From Eggerthellaceae bacterium (GTDB lineage: Bacteria; Actinomycetota; Coriobacteriia; Coriobacteriales; Eggerthellaceae), in assembly GCA_900754495.1 (NCBI GenBank), contig CAAEDC010000103.1, forward strand, positions 1 through 24,796: a stretch of DNA of 24,796 nt. Direction: 5' to 3'. Below the pieces are notes generated by a model. That model did no database searches. It had not been told where the DNA came from and was given only the letters and a program-made list of their open reading frames with translations. Made by a program: the position numbers and the translations under genes. Positions 9,129-16,538 of this stretch are shown here, piece by piece. Each line of letters starts with the position of its first letter. The stretch's first letter is position 1.

Positions 9129-9887
9129 ATGACGAGCAAAGCAACCCTCGCGGCGGCACCGGCAGCGTCCCGCGCTGCGCTGCGGCTGGGCACGGAGCAT
9201 TTCCGCGAGGCGAACGAGAAGGTGCGCGCCGCGCTTGCCGAAACCGACGCGCTCGCGCTGGAGGACGTGCACGCGCAACGCTACCTGGGCTGCGCCATGC
9301 CGGAGGGCAAGCGCCTGGAGATACACGGCACGCCCGGAAACGACCTCGCCTGCTACATGGACGGCGGCAGCATCGAGGTGTTCGGCAACGCGCAGGATCA
9401 GGTGGGCAACACGATGAACGGCGGCGAGGTGGTCATCCACGGGCGCTGCGGCGACGCGACGGGCTACGGCATGCGCGGCGGGCGCATCTTCATCCGCGAC
9501 GACTGCGGATGGCGCGTGGGCGTGCATATGAAGGAGTACGCCGATCGGCGGCCGGCGATCGTCATCGGCGGCGACGCGGGCAGCTTCCTCGGCGAATACC
9601 AGGCGGGCGGCATCATCGTGCTGATGGGCCATGCCGGCGCCTACCTCGCCACCGGCATGCACGGCGGGGTGATCTACCTCGCCCATCCCCTGGCGCAGCA
9701 GGATGTGCGCGCGGGCCTCGTGCAGGAGCCGGTTGACGCCGACGACCTCGCCGTCTTGGCGCCCCTGCTCGACGAGTACGCGCGCCTGTTCGACGGCGAG
9801 CGGGCGCTGCCCTCCATCCCCCCGGAGGCCTTCTCGCGCCTGCGCCCCGAAAGCTCGCGCCCGTACGGCTCGGCGTACGTCGGCTGA
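9129..9887 (+). CDS. Glutamate synthase GXGXG (alpha-subunit C-terminal) domain protein
   Basis: This 252-residue protein equals the C-terminal beta-helix domain of GltB, which structurally supports the FMN and amidotransferase domains and helps shape the ammonia tunnel. The repeated glycine pattern of the right-handed beta-helix is plain: HGTPGNDLACYMDGG, GNAQDQVGNTMNGGEVVIHG, GDATGYGMRGGRIFIRDD and GGIIVLMGHAG. AAAGGAA at 9117-9123 lies 5 bases before the ATG. The gene starts 25 bases after the oxidoreductase stop and ends the glutamate synthase operon; 144 bases separate it from glutamine synthetase. No hairpin terminator was seen after it, so some transcription could run on into glutamine synthetase. 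Confidence 0.9.
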   Translation: MTSKATLAAAPAASRAALRLGTEHFREANEKVRAALAETDALALEDVHAQRYLGCAMPEGKRLEIHGTPGNDLACYMDGGSIEVFGNAQDQVGNTMNGGEVVIHGRCGDATGYGMRGGRIFIRDDCGWRVGVHMKEYADRRPAIVIGGDAGSFLGEYQAGGIIVLMGHAGAYLATGMHGGVIYLAHPLAQQDVRAGLVQEPVDADDLAVLAPLLDEYARLFDGERALPSIPPEAFSRLRPESSRPYGSAYVG

Positions 9888-9906
9888 GGCGCGCCCTCGA
9901 CCCGCC

Positions 9907-9982
9907 GACCCATAACGGAAACATAATCGACTCCAAGTCGAAACGGGGTGGACGTCTTGCCGAAACGCACTCCCCCTACGAT
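9907..9982 (+). promoter_or_regulatory. Phased half-site operator array plus -10 box of glutamine synthetase
   Basis: Six boxes recur every 11 bp: GACCC (9907), GAAAC (9918), GACTC (9929), GAAAC (9940), GACGT (9951) and GAAAC (9962). The three GAAAC boxes are perfect and 22 bp apart, alternating with GACnn boxes. Ten bases after the last GAAAC is TACGAT (9977-9982), a reasonable actinobacterial -10. The geometry (last GAAAC, 10 bases, -10) is identical to that before the glutamate synthase operon. This is the pattern expected of tandem binding of an OmpR-family regulator such as GlnR; the regulator itself is not in the window. Confidence 0.65.
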
Positions 9983-10031
9983 GGATGAAAACAGGGCGCG
10001 CGGCGCCTTCCCCCCACGAGAAAGGGCAGCT

Positions 10032-12128
10032 ATGACCGACATCGACAACATCTACGGATCGATGGTGTTCAACGAGCACACGATGCAGGAGCGTCTTCCC
10101 TCCGCGACGTACAAGCAGCTCATGAAGACCATGAAGGAGGGCGCCCCGCTGAACGAGGAGGTCGCCAACGTCGTCGCACACGCGATGAAGGAATGGGCCA
10201 TCGAGAAGGGCGCCACCCACTACACCCACTGGTTCCAGCCGCTTTCGGGCGTGACCTCCGAGAAGCACGACAGCTTCCTGGATCCCACCGGCGACGGCCG
10301 CGCGATCATGAGCTTCTCGGGCAAGGAGCTCATCCAAGGCGAGCCTGACGCGTCGAGCTTCCCCAACGGCGGTCTACGCGCCACGTTCGAGGCGCGCGGC
10401 TACACGGCGTGGGATCCCACGAGCTATGCTTTCGTCAAAGATGAGGTGCTCTGCATCCCCACCGCGTTCTGCAGCTACACCGGCGAGGCGCTCGACAAAA
10501 AGACGCCGCTTCTGCGCTCGATGCACGCGGTCGACGAGCAGGCCAACCGCGTGCTGGCGCTGTTCGGCGAGCCCAAGCGCCGCGTGGTCACCACGGTCGG
10601 CTCCGAGCAGGAATTCTTCCTCATCCCCGAAGACGAGTACGCCCGCCGCGAGGACCTGGTGCTCACGGGACGCACCCTGTTCGGCTGGTCGCCGTGCAAG
10701 GGCCAGGAGCTCGAGGAGCACTACTTCGGCGCCATCCGCCCGACCGTCAACGAGTTCATGAAGGAGCTCGACGACGAGCTCTGGGCGCTCGGCATCCCCG
10801 CCAAGACCAAGCACAACGAGGTGGCCCCCGCCCAGCACGAGCTCGCGCCCATCTTCACCAACGCCAACCGCGCCATCGACGAGAACCTGCTCACGATGGA
10901 GAAGATGCGCCTGCTCGCCAGCCACCACGGCCTGGTGTGCCTTTTGCACGAGAAGCCCTTCGAGGGCATCAACGGGTCCGGCAAGCACAACAACTGGTCG
11001 ATCTCGGCAGACGGCAAGAACCTGCTCGACCCGGGCGAGAGCCCGATGGAGAACCTGCGCTTCCTGGTGTTCCTCACCGGCGTCATCCAGGCGGTCGACG
11101 ACTACCAGGAGCTGCTGCGCGCCTCGGCCGCGAGCGCGGGCAACGACCATCGCCTGGGCGCCAACGAGGCCCCGCCGGCGATCGTGTCGATCTTTTTGGG
11201 CGACGAGCTGGGCGCGGTCGTGGATGCGCTCATCGCCGACGGCGAGGACGGGTTCGAGAACGTCGACCGCGTGACGATGGATCTGGGCGTGGCGGTGCTC
11301 CCCCGCTTCCTCAAGGACAACACCGACCGCAACCGTACGAGCCCCTTCGCGTTCACCGGCAACAAGTTCGAGTTCCGCATGCCCGGCTCGAACATGAACC
11401 TGGCCGACGCCAACACGATCCTCAACACCGCGATGGCCAAAAGCCTCAAGGACTTCGCCGACGCGATGGAGGGCGCCACGCCCGACAGCTTCAAGCAGCA
11501 GGCGCTCGCCTACATCAAGACGACGCTGCGCGACCATCAGCGCATCGTCTTCAACGGCGACGGCTACTCGGCAGAATGGGAGGAGGAGGCCGTCCGCCGC
11601 GGTCTGGCCAACCACAAGACGACCGCCGACGCGCTGCCCTGCTTCCTCGACGGGAAGACGGTCGAGCTGTTCGAGGAGTTCGGCGTCCTCACCGAAACCG
11701 AGCTGCGCAGCCGCTACGAGGTCAAGCTGGAGAAATACAACAAGCTCATCAACATCGAGGGCCGCGTGATGCGCCGCATGACCAGGCGCACCTACCTGCC
11801 CGCCATCATCAAGTTCGCCACGCAGATCGCCGACGGCATCAACGCGTTCGCCGCCGCGGGCGCAGCGGGTCCGACGGCGCAGCAACGCCAGCTCCTCGAC
11901 AAGCTGCTCGCCGGCATCGACGAGATCAACGAGGCGCTGCAGGCGGTCGAGCAGGCCGACGCCGTCGCCAAGACGATCGCCGACGAGCAGGAGAAGGCAA
12001 ACCACAACGCGCACGTGATGCTGCCCGCGATGGAGCGCCTGCGCGAGACGGTCGACAACATGGAGATCATCACGAGCCGCGATCTGTGGCCGGTTCCCAG
12101 CTACAACAACCTGCTGTTCTACGTTTAG
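10032..12128 (+). CDS. glnN: Glutamine synthetase, type III
   Basis: Makes glutamine from glutamate, ammonia and ATP, the partner step to the glutamate synthase encoded upstream. At 698 residues it has the length of GSIII (about 700-730), not the 440-470 of GSI. GSIII-specific stretches are clear: WFQPLSGVTSEKHDSFLDP, SSFPNGGLRATFEARGYTAWD, KTKHNEVAPAQHELAPIF, GKHNNWS, GNDHRLGANEAPPAIVSIF and TGNKFEFRMPGSN. Together these carry the metal and ATP ligands. GSIII lacks the GSI adenylylation loop, so regulation is more likely transcriptional, consistent with the operator array at 9907-9982. The ATG at 10032 is preceded by AAAGGG at 10021-10026. An in-frame ATG at 9948 was rejected because it lies inside the promoter array. 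Confidence 0.95.
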   Translation: MTDIDNIYGSMVFNEHTMQERLPSATYKQLMKTMKEGAPLNEEVANVVAHAMKEWAIEKGATHYTHWFQPLSGVTSEKHDSFLDPTGDGRAIMSFSGKELIQGEPDASSFPNGGLRATFEARGYTAWDPTSYAFVKDEVLCIPTAFCSYTGEALDKKTPLLRSMHAVDEQANRVLALFGEPKRRVVTTVGSEQEFFLIPEDEYARREDLVLTGRTLFGWSPCKGQELEEHYFGAIRPTVNEFMKELDDELWALGIPAKTKHNEVAPAQHELAPIFTNANRAIDENLLTMEKMRLLASHHGLVCLLHEKPFEGINGSGKHNNWSISADGKNLLDPGESPMENLRFLVFLTGVIQAVDDYQELLRASAASAGNDHRLGANEAPPAIVSIFLGDELGAVVDALIADGEDGFENVDRVTMDLGVAVLPRFLKDNTDRNRTSPFAFTGNKFEFRMPGSNMNLADANTILNTAMAKSLKDFADAMEGATPDSFKQQALAYIKTTLRDHQRIVFNGDGYSAEWEEEAVRRGLANHKTTADALPCFLDGKTVELFEEFGVLTETELRSRYEVKLEKYNKLINIEGRVMRRMTRRTYLPAIIKFATQIADGINAFAAAGAAGPTAQQRQLLDKLLAGIDEINEALQAVEQADAVAKTIADEQEKANHNAHVMLPAMERLRETVDNMEIITSRDLWPVPSYNNLLFYV

Positions 12129-12134
12129 CGAGCA

Positions 12135-12159
12135 CGCGCCGGCGGAGCCCGTCGGCGCG
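12135..12159 (+). other. GC-rich hairpin between glutamine synthetase and dapF
   Basis: CGCGCCG (12135-12141) and CGGCGCG (12153-12159) form a 7-bp stem with an 11-base loop in the 52-base gap. There is no T-run, so it is a weak terminator at best; it could instead be a processing or attenuation element between two cotranscribed genes. Confidence 0.35.
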
Positions 12160-12180
12160 ATCCCCCACAGGAGGAAGACC

Positions 12181-13119
12181 ATGGAGTTCCGCTTTGACAA
12201 GATGCACGGCCTCGGCAACGACTTCGCGGTGTTCGAGGACTGGGGCGCATGCGTCAACCTCACGCCGGCGCAGGCCACCCTCCTTTGCGACCGGCACTTC
12301 GGCATCGGAGCGGATGGGCTCATCTTCATCCGCAGCTCGCGCACCAGGGGGTGCCGTGCGTTCATGCACTACCTCAACGCGGACGGCACCCTCGCCCAAA
12401 TGTGCGGAAACGGCATCCGCTGCATGGCGAAATACCTGGTGGACCATGGTTTCGTCGACGATGGGCAGCCCTTCGTCGACATCGAGACGCGCGCGGGGGT
12501 GCGACGCGTCAGCATCATGCGGGACGACATGGGCCGCTTCGAAAGCGCCACGGTCGATATGGGCACGCCGGAGTTCGACCCCCAGCGCATCCCCGTCAGC
12601 TGCGCCGCCGACGCGACGACGCCCGACGGCGCCCCCTGCGTCCGCGACCTGGAGATCGGGACGCCCTGGGGCGAGTTCCGCTTCACCCTCGTGTCGATGG
12701 GCAACCCGCACGCGGTGTGCTTCCTGGAGGATTTCGACAGCCTCCCCGACGAGGCGTTCACCGACGCGCGGCGCAAGGGGCTCGAAACGCTGCGCGTCGA
12801 CGCCATCGGCCCCTACATCGAGCACAGCCCCCTGTTCCCAGAGAAGACCAACGTCGAGTTCGTGGAGCCGCACGAGCTGGGGCTGGCCATGCGCGTGTGG
12901 GAGCGGGGATGCGGCGAGACGCTCGCCTGCGGCACCGGGGCGTGCGCCGTCAACGTGGCGGCGGCGCTGTGCGGCGTGGCGGGAAGGGAGAACCATGTGA
13001 TGCTGCCCGGCGGAACGCTGCGCATCTCGTGGACCGAATCAGGACAGGTCCTGATGGCGGGCCCCGCCGAGCACGTATGGAGCGGCGTCGTCGACATTCC
13101 GGATTCCGCGCTGTGCTGA
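12181..13119 (+). CDS. dapF: Diaminopimelate epimerase
   Basis: Interconverts LL- and meso-diaminopimelate for lysine and peptidoglycan synthesis, a cofactor-free cytoplasmic enzyme. The 312-residue protein begins with FDKMHGLGNDF. It carries both catalytic cysteines: Cys75 in MCGNGIRC and Cys250 in ETLACGTGACA. GNPHAVCFLEDF is also typical. It is about 35 residues longer than the common 270-280, the extra length lying mainly in the middle (around residues 135-165 and 190-220). An AGGAGG box at 12169-12174, 6 bases before the ATG, gives a strong start. It lies 52 bases after glutamine synthetase on the same strand and may be cotranscribed, linking cell-wall precursor supply to nitrogen status; that link is inference. 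Confidence 0.95.
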   Translation: MEFRFDKMHGLGNDFAVFEDWGACVNLTPAQATLLCDRHFGIGADGLIFIRSSRTRGCRAFMHYLNADGTLAQMCGNGIRCMAKYLVDHGFVDDGQPFVDIETRAGVRRVSIMRDDMGRFESATVDMGTPEFDPQRIPVSCAADATTPDGAPCVRDLEIGTPWGEFRFTLVSMGNPHAVCFLEDFDSLPDEAFTDARRKGLETLRVDAIGPYIEHSPLFPEKTNVEFVEPHELGLAMRVWERGCGETLACGTGACAVNVAAALCGVAGRENHVMLPGGTLRISWTESGQVLMAGPAEHVWSGVVDIPDSALC

Positions 13120-13120
13120 T

Positions 13121-13141
13121 CCCGTCGGGTTCCGCGACGGG
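13121..13141 (+). other. Short hairpin just after dapF
   Basis: CCCGTCG (13121-13127) and CGACGGG (13135-13141) pair around a 7-base loop, 1 base after the dapF stop. No T-run follows. It may assist termination together with the longer hairpin downstream. Confidence 0.35.
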
Positions 13142-13172
13142 CTGAATCGGCCAGCTCCCCGGCGCCTTACGC

Positions 13173-13216
13173 GCAGCGGGCGTTGCCCGGCAGCATGTCC
13201 GGACAACGCCCGCTGC
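13173..13216. terminator. Strong hairpin between convergent dapF and cupin genes
   Basis: GCAGCGGGCGTTG (13173-13185) pairs perfectly with CAACGCCCGCTGC (13204-13216). After one mismatch the stem continues with CCGG/CCGG around an 8-base loop. It sits between the 3' ends of two converging genes, the position of a bidirectional terminator, but has no T-run on either strand, as is common in GC-rich actinobacteria. Small direct repeats lie beside it: GACGTTCGC at 13223 and 13235, and GCGCGCTACGCC at 13245 and 13260, the latter reaching into the cupin stop codon. Confidence 0.55.
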
Positions 13217-13264
13217 GGCTGCGACGTTCGCTTCGACGTTCGCCGCGCGCTACGCCTGAGCGCG

Positions 13265-13687
13265 CTACGCCCGGGGATACTGCTCGTCGGCCACCGGCTC
13301 GAGCCACTCGTTAGAGCAGCCCTCGCCGGGCGCCTCGAAGGCGATGTGGCTAAACCAGCTGTCGGCGGCGGCGCCATGCCAGTGCTTCACGCCGGCGGGA
13401 ATCACCACGACGGTGCCGGGCGTAAGCTCCTGCGGCTCCTTGCCCCACTCCTGATACCAGCCGCGCCCGTCGGTGCAGATGAGGATCTGCCCGCCGCCCT
13501 TGTCGGCATGATGGATGTGCCAGTTGTTGCGGCATCCCGGCTCGAACGTCACGTTCGCCAGACCCACGCCCGCCTCGGCGGGGTTCGTCAGCGGGTTGAG
13601 GTACGAGTTGCCGATGAAGTACCGCGCGTACGCCTCATTGGGCGCGCCCATCCCGAACATCGGATTGAATTCGTTCTGATCTGCCAT
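13265..13687 (-). CDS. Cupin-domain protein
   Basis: A 140-residue single-domain cupin with metal ligands visible in motif 1 (WHIHH, His57 and His59, with Gln67) and motif 2 (PAGVKHWHGA, His102/His104). Small cupins of this kind bind a divalent metal and act in isomerase, decarboxylase or dioxygenase roles, or stay uncharacterised; the substrate cannot be read here. The ATG at 13687 is preceded on the minus strand by a purine-rich GAGGAGAG box. An upstream in-frame ATG at 13735 lies inside repeat copy A1 and was rejected. It lies about 110 bases after the aldo/keto reductase on the same strand, with repeat A1 in the gap. Genomic pairing of such cupins with aldo/keto reductases is common, suggesting joint carbonyl metabolism. 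Confidence 0.85.
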   Translation of the reverse strand: MADQNEFNPMFGMGAPNEAYARYFIGNSYLNPLTNPAEAGVGLANVTFEPGCRNNWHIHHADKGGGQILICTDGRGWYQEWGKEPQELTPGTVVVIPAGVKHWHGAAADSWFSHIAFEAPGEGCSNEWLEPVADEQYPRA

Positions 13688-13703
13688 GGTCTCTCCTCTC
13701 TCA

Positions 13704-13736
13704 AATGAGAAAAAGGGACAGTCACTTTTTCTCATT
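13704..13736. repeat. Family A palindromic repeat, copy A1
   Basis: AATGAGAAAAA and TTTTTCTCATT flank a core reading GGGACAGTCAC on the plus strand; the stem reaches 12 bp. Copies A2 and A3 carry the core in the opposite orientation. It lies in the gap between the aldo/keto reductase and the cupin gene. The AT-rich arms contrast with the surrounding GC-rich sequence. Confidence 0.85.
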
Positions 13737-13796
13737 CCGGAAGCTTACGCCTTGGAGCCTGCTCCAAATCAAGCGCGAGCCGCCGGGCGGCTCCGT

Positions 13797-14816
13797 CTAC
13801 TTCTTCGCGTTGGGATCGGTCGTGCCCGCGAGCGGCTTCTCGCCGGGGCGACCGATCGGCCCCACCAGCTCGTGGGCGGTGTAGGGTTCCTCCAGATAGT
13901 CGATCTCGTCCTGATCGAGCTTCACGTCGAGCGCCGCCACCGCATCGTCCACGCGCGATGGCTTCGAACAGCCCACAAGCGGCGATTCGATGCCGCGCGC
14001 CCACTGCCATGCCAGCGCGACGTGCGCCATGGGCACGCCGTGGCGCTCCGCCACCTCGGCGACGCGCTCGATGATGGGCTGATCCTGCTCGCGCGCCAGG
14101 TCGTACTTGCTGCGCACCACCGCATCGGTCTCGCTGCGCTTGGAATCCCACGTCCATTCGCGCCGGCACAGGTGCCCCGACGCCAGCGGGCTGTAGGGCG
14201 TGATGGCCATGTCGAACTGGCGGCACACGGGGAACATCTCGCGCTCGTTCTCGCGATAGAGCAGGTTGTGGTGCGGCTGCAGGCTCGTGAACTGCGTCCA
14301 GCCGTTGCGCTCGGCGACCACCTGCATGTTGTGCAGCTGATAGGCGTACATCTCGCTCGCCCCCAGCGCGCGCACCTTGCCTGCACGCACCAGGCTGTCG
14401 AGCGCCTCCATCGTTTCCTCGATCGGCGTGCCGTAGTCGAAGCGGTGGATGATGTAGAGATCCAGGTAGTCGGTGCCCAGGCGCGCGAGCGTGCCGTCGA
14501 TCTCGCGCAGGATGGCCTCGCGCGACAGGCGCCCCTCGTTGAAGAACACCTTGCTGGCAAGCACCACCTCGTCGCGCGGGATGCCGAGCTTCTTGAGCGC
14601 ACGGCCGATGTACTCCTCGCTCGTGCCGAACCCGTAGGTGTTCGCCGTGTCGATGAAGTTGATGCCTTGATCGATCGCGCGCTTGATCACCGCGCGCGTC
14701 TCATCCTCGGGCAGCGTCCACTGGTGGAACTTAGGCGATGGTTCGCCGAAGCTCATGCCGCCCAAGCAGATCCGCGACACCTCGATCCCGGAATGGCCTA
14801 GTTTCGCGTATTCCAT
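13797..14816 (-). CDS. Aldo/keto reductase
   Basis: NAD(P)H-dependent reductase of aldehydes or ketones, cytoplasmic, 339 residues, as usual for the family. The catalytic tetrad is visible: Asp56 and Tyr61 in FIDTANTYG, Lys89 in LASKVFF and His124 in YIIHRFDYG. The barrel continues with KVRALGASEMYAYQL and ITPYSPLASGHLCR, and the C-terminal cofactor region has PLVGCSKPSRVDDAVAALD. This resembles the YajO/IolS/Tas-like group acting on small or sugar-like carbonyls; the substrate is unknown. The ATG at 14816 is preceded by AAAGGAGAAG on the minus strand. The gene is bracketed by family A repeats in opposite orientation (A1 and A2), so it may have its own history of rearrangement. Confidence 0.93.
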   Translation of the reverse strand: MEYAKLGHSGIEVSRICLGGMSFGEPSPKFHQWTLPEDETRAVIKRAIDQGINFIDTANTYGFGTSEEYIGRALKKLGIPRDEVVLASKVFFNEGRLSREAILREIDGTLARLGTDYLDLYIIHRFDYGTPIEETMEALDSLVRAGKVRALGASEMYAYQLHNMQVVAERNGWTQFTSLQPHHNLLYRENEREMFPVCRQFDMAITPYSPLASGHLCRREWTWDSKRSETDAVVRSKYDLAREQDQPIIERVAEVAERHGVPMAHVALAWQWARGIESPLVGCSKPSRVDDAVAALDVKLDQDEIDYLEEPYTAHELVGPIGRPGEKPLAGTTDPNAKK

Positions 14817-14851
14817 AGGTGCAGCTTCTCCTTTCCCTGGCTATTGCTCGA

Positions 14852-14884
14852 AATGAGAAAAAGTGACTGTCCCTTTTTCTCATT
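14852..14884. repeat. Family A palindromic repeat, copy A2
   Basis: AATGAGAAAAA (14852-14862), core GTGACTGTCCC, then TTTTTCTCATT (14874-14884); opposite orientation to A1. Its right arm is duplicated in tandem: the 14-bp unit CTTTTTCTCATTAC occurs at 14873-14886 and again at 14887-14900. The second unit contains the stop codon of the flavoprotein gene. Confidence 0.88.
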
Positions 14885-14896
14885 ACCTTTTTCTCA

Positions 14897-15430
14897 TTAC
14901 AGCGATTTGCCCAGATCGTAGGCTTTTTGCGGGTAGCCGGTCGCGCGGGTCATGCCCGGCGTGCCGCAGCCGCGGCCCAGGATCATGCCGCAATCGCGCA
15001 TGTCGAGATAGCGCACGAGCGTCTGGTAATGCGCCTCCAGCGCATCGAACGTCCAGTTATCGCTGTTCCAGGCAACGGCAAGCAGCGCGCATTTGAGACG
15101 ACGGCGCGTGATGCTGCCGTTGGCGGAGCAGAAGCGATCGATGACGATCTTGAGCTGGGCGCTCATGCCGTAGTAGTACAGCGGCGTGGCGAACACCACC
15201 ATGTCGGCGGACAAGATCTGGGTGCGGATACCGTCCATGTCGTCATGCTGGATGCACGGGCCCTCGTAGCCGCAGCGGACGCAACCCGTGCACGGAGCCA
15301 CGCCGGCACGGCCGACGTCGATGCGGACCACCTCGTGCCCCGCCTGGCGCGCGCCTCGTGCGAACTCCTCCACCAGAATGGCGGTGGAGCCGTTGATGTT
15401 GGGGCTTCCCTGCAAAACGACGATCTTCAT
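14897..15430 (-). CDS. Iron-sulfur flavoprotein-like NAD(P)H:FMN reductase family protein
   Basis: A 177-residue flavodoxin-fold protein. The N-terminal phosphate loop QGSPNINGSTAIL binds FMN, and FATPLYYYGMSAQLKIVIDRF is the conserved flavin-contact segment. A compact cysteine motif, Cys47-x2-Cys50-x2-Cys53-x5-Cys59, matches the 4Fe-4S motif CX2CX2CX4-7C of archaeal-type iron-sulfur flavoprotein Isf. This suggests two-electron to one-electron transfer from ferredoxin or NAD(P)H to an unknown acceptor. The start ATG at 15430 is preceded by a GGAG-containing box. A well-formed promoter lies about 80-110 bases upstream. The TetR-type gene at 15686 is divergent and likely controls it. The stop codon lies within a duplicated arm of repeat A2, so the original C-terminus may have been altered. 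Confidence 0.87.
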   Translation of the reverse strand: MKIVVLQGSPNINGSTAILVEEFARGARQAGHEVVRIDVGRAGVAPCTGCVRCGYEGPCIQHDDMDGIRTQILSADMVVFATPLYYYGMSAQLKIVIDRFCSANGSITRRRLKCALLAVAWNSDNWTFDALEAHYQTLVRYLDMRDCGMILGRGCGTPGMTRATGYPQKAYDLGKSL

Positions 15431-15509
15431 AGCATCATCTCCTCCGCATCCATCACTTCCTCAATGGACAATCCGCTTGTTCGTGTAAGGCAAAGCACTC
15501 TCGGGCTGT

Positions 15510-15538
15510 ACTATACGTTACACATTGTTACTTGTAAA
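15510..15538 (-). promoter_or_regulatory. Sigma-70-type promoter of the flavoprotein gene with overlapping palindrome
   Basis: On the minus strand, TTTACA (15538-15533) and TATAGT (15515-15510) are each five of six to consensus with an ideal 17-base spacer. An imperfect palindrome TTACA-n10-TGTAA (15518-15537) covers the -35 and spacer, the right place for repression by the divergent TetR-family protein. The palindrome's role is inference. Confidence 0.65.
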
Positions 15539-15561
15539 GAGCTTTCGCTATCACTTTATCT

Positions 15562-15592
15562 TTGCAAATGATCTAACCTTATGAGGTATACT
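15562..15592 (+). promoter_or_regulatory. Possible promoter of the TetR-family gene
   Basis: TTGCAA (15562-15567) and TATACT (15587-15592) lie on the plus strand with a 19-base spacer, slightly long. The -10 is five of six to consensus. The gap to the GTG start is about 90 bases. Confidence 0.45.
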
Positions 15593-15685
15593 GAACGAAA
15601 TCCAAGGAAAGGGCGGCCGCCTCTCGCCTGTCGGAAAGACGGCGGGAGACGAGCGCATGCTCCGAGCTAACGAGAAGGGCGTATC

Positions 15686-16327
15686 GTGCCGGATTTCATC
15701 AGGGCGCGCAGCAGCGCACAAAAAGAGCAGCGTATGGCGGAGATCAAGCAAGCTGCCGACGAGCTGTTCCACGAGAAGAGTTACCACGAGATCACGCTCA
15801 AGGGAATCTCGGAGCGTTTGGGCTGGTCGCACGCCGCTCTCTACAAATATGTCGGGACGAAGGAAGACATCTTCCTGGAGCTGTGCGCCGACGCGCGCGG
15901 CGAGTACGTCTCGTCGCTGCTCGCCACCTATCCGAGCGGATGTTCCTATTCGCACGAAGTGCTTGCCCAGGTCTGGACCGAGCAGCTCAACAGCCACCGC
16001 GACTACCTCGCCTACAGTGACCTTCTGTTCACCATTATCGAGACAAACGTGAGCGCCGAACGGCTCGCCGAGTTCAAACGGGGCTATTTCGAGGAAACCG
16101 ACCTGCTTTCCAAGCGTTTCCTGGAAAACCTCGGCATCGAGCCTGATCGCGCTGGGCAGTTGTTCAACTCCGTGCTGTTCCACGCCGTGAGCATCAATGG
16201 CTGGTGCACCGAGAACCCGCTCGTCGCTGAAGCAATGGAGATAGCCGGCCTCGAGCAGCGCGTCCCCGATTTCAAAGAGGAGATGCGCGATTTCATCGAG
16301 ATGTGCCTCGCGCATTACTGCCGCTGA
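15686..16327 (+). CDS. TetR-family transcriptional regulator
   Basis: A 213-residue DNA-binding regulator. The N-terminal helix-turn-helix spans about residues 16-62 with AADELFHEKSYHEITLKGIS and WSHAALYKYVGTKEDIF, the classic TetR pattern in which the AALYKYVG segment is the recognition helix and the loop after it. The rest is an all-helical ligand and dimerisation domain of unknown specificity. The start is a GTG at 15686, supported by AGAAGGG 6 bases upstream and by the N-terminal residues being typical of the family; an internal ATG at 15734 would remove family-typical sequence before the HTH. It is divergent from the flavoprotein gene, whose promoter carries a palindrome, so local autoregulation and control of that gene are likely. 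Confidence 0.92.
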   Translation: MPDFIRARSSAQKEQRMAEIKQAADELFHEKSYHEITLKGISERLGWSHAALYKYVGTKEDIFLELCADARGEYVSSLLATYPSGCSYSHEVLAQVWTEQLNSHRDYLAYSDLLFTIIETNVSAERLAEFKRGYFEETDLLSKRFLENLGIEPDRAGQLFNSVLFHAVSINGWCTENPLVAEAMEIAGLEQRVPDFKEEMRDFIEMCLAHYCR

Positions 16328-16461
16328 ATCGACCGGCAAACCGACTCCGCGCGTCCGCGATAGCCGCAGCTACAACGACGGGGCTGCCCATCCCGCGAAT
16401 CCGCCCACATCCCTGATACCGCGCTTCCCAAACCACACTTCCCCATCATCGCGGACGATGG

Positions 16462-16467
16462 GATAAT
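16462..16467 (+). promoter_or_regulatory. Possible -10 box before the alpha/beta hydrolase
   Basis: GATAAT lies about 71 bases before the hydrolase start, five of six to consensus. No good -35 is present at the expected distance. A short CCCATC/GATGGG inverted repeat lies just upstream. The rest of 16328-16461 shows nothing I can name. Confidence 0.35.
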
Positions 16468-16538
16468 GAAAGGGTACGCGCTGCGCTCGGGCAGCCGCCC
16501 TTGCAGCGGAAGTCGTCTTCCAAGAGAAGGGATGCGCC

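Noticed and set aside
9948..10031. Earlier in-frame start for glutamine synthetase
   Set aside because: It would translate through the half-site array and the -10 box, has no ribosome binding site, and GSIII proteins begin near the ATG at 10032.
8976..10337. Long minus-strand open frame across the GXGXG gene and the start of glutamine synthetase
   Set aside because: Antisense shadow of recognised genes with no known motif; the region 9888-10031 fits a promoter instead.
10374..12365. Long minus-strand open frame opposite glutamine synthetase
   Set aside because: Shadow frame with Val/Gly/Arg/Asp-rich composition and no domain.
13688..13735. Earlier in-frame ATG for the cupin
   Set aside because: It lies inside repeat A1 and has no ribosome binding site; the ATG at 13687 has a good one.
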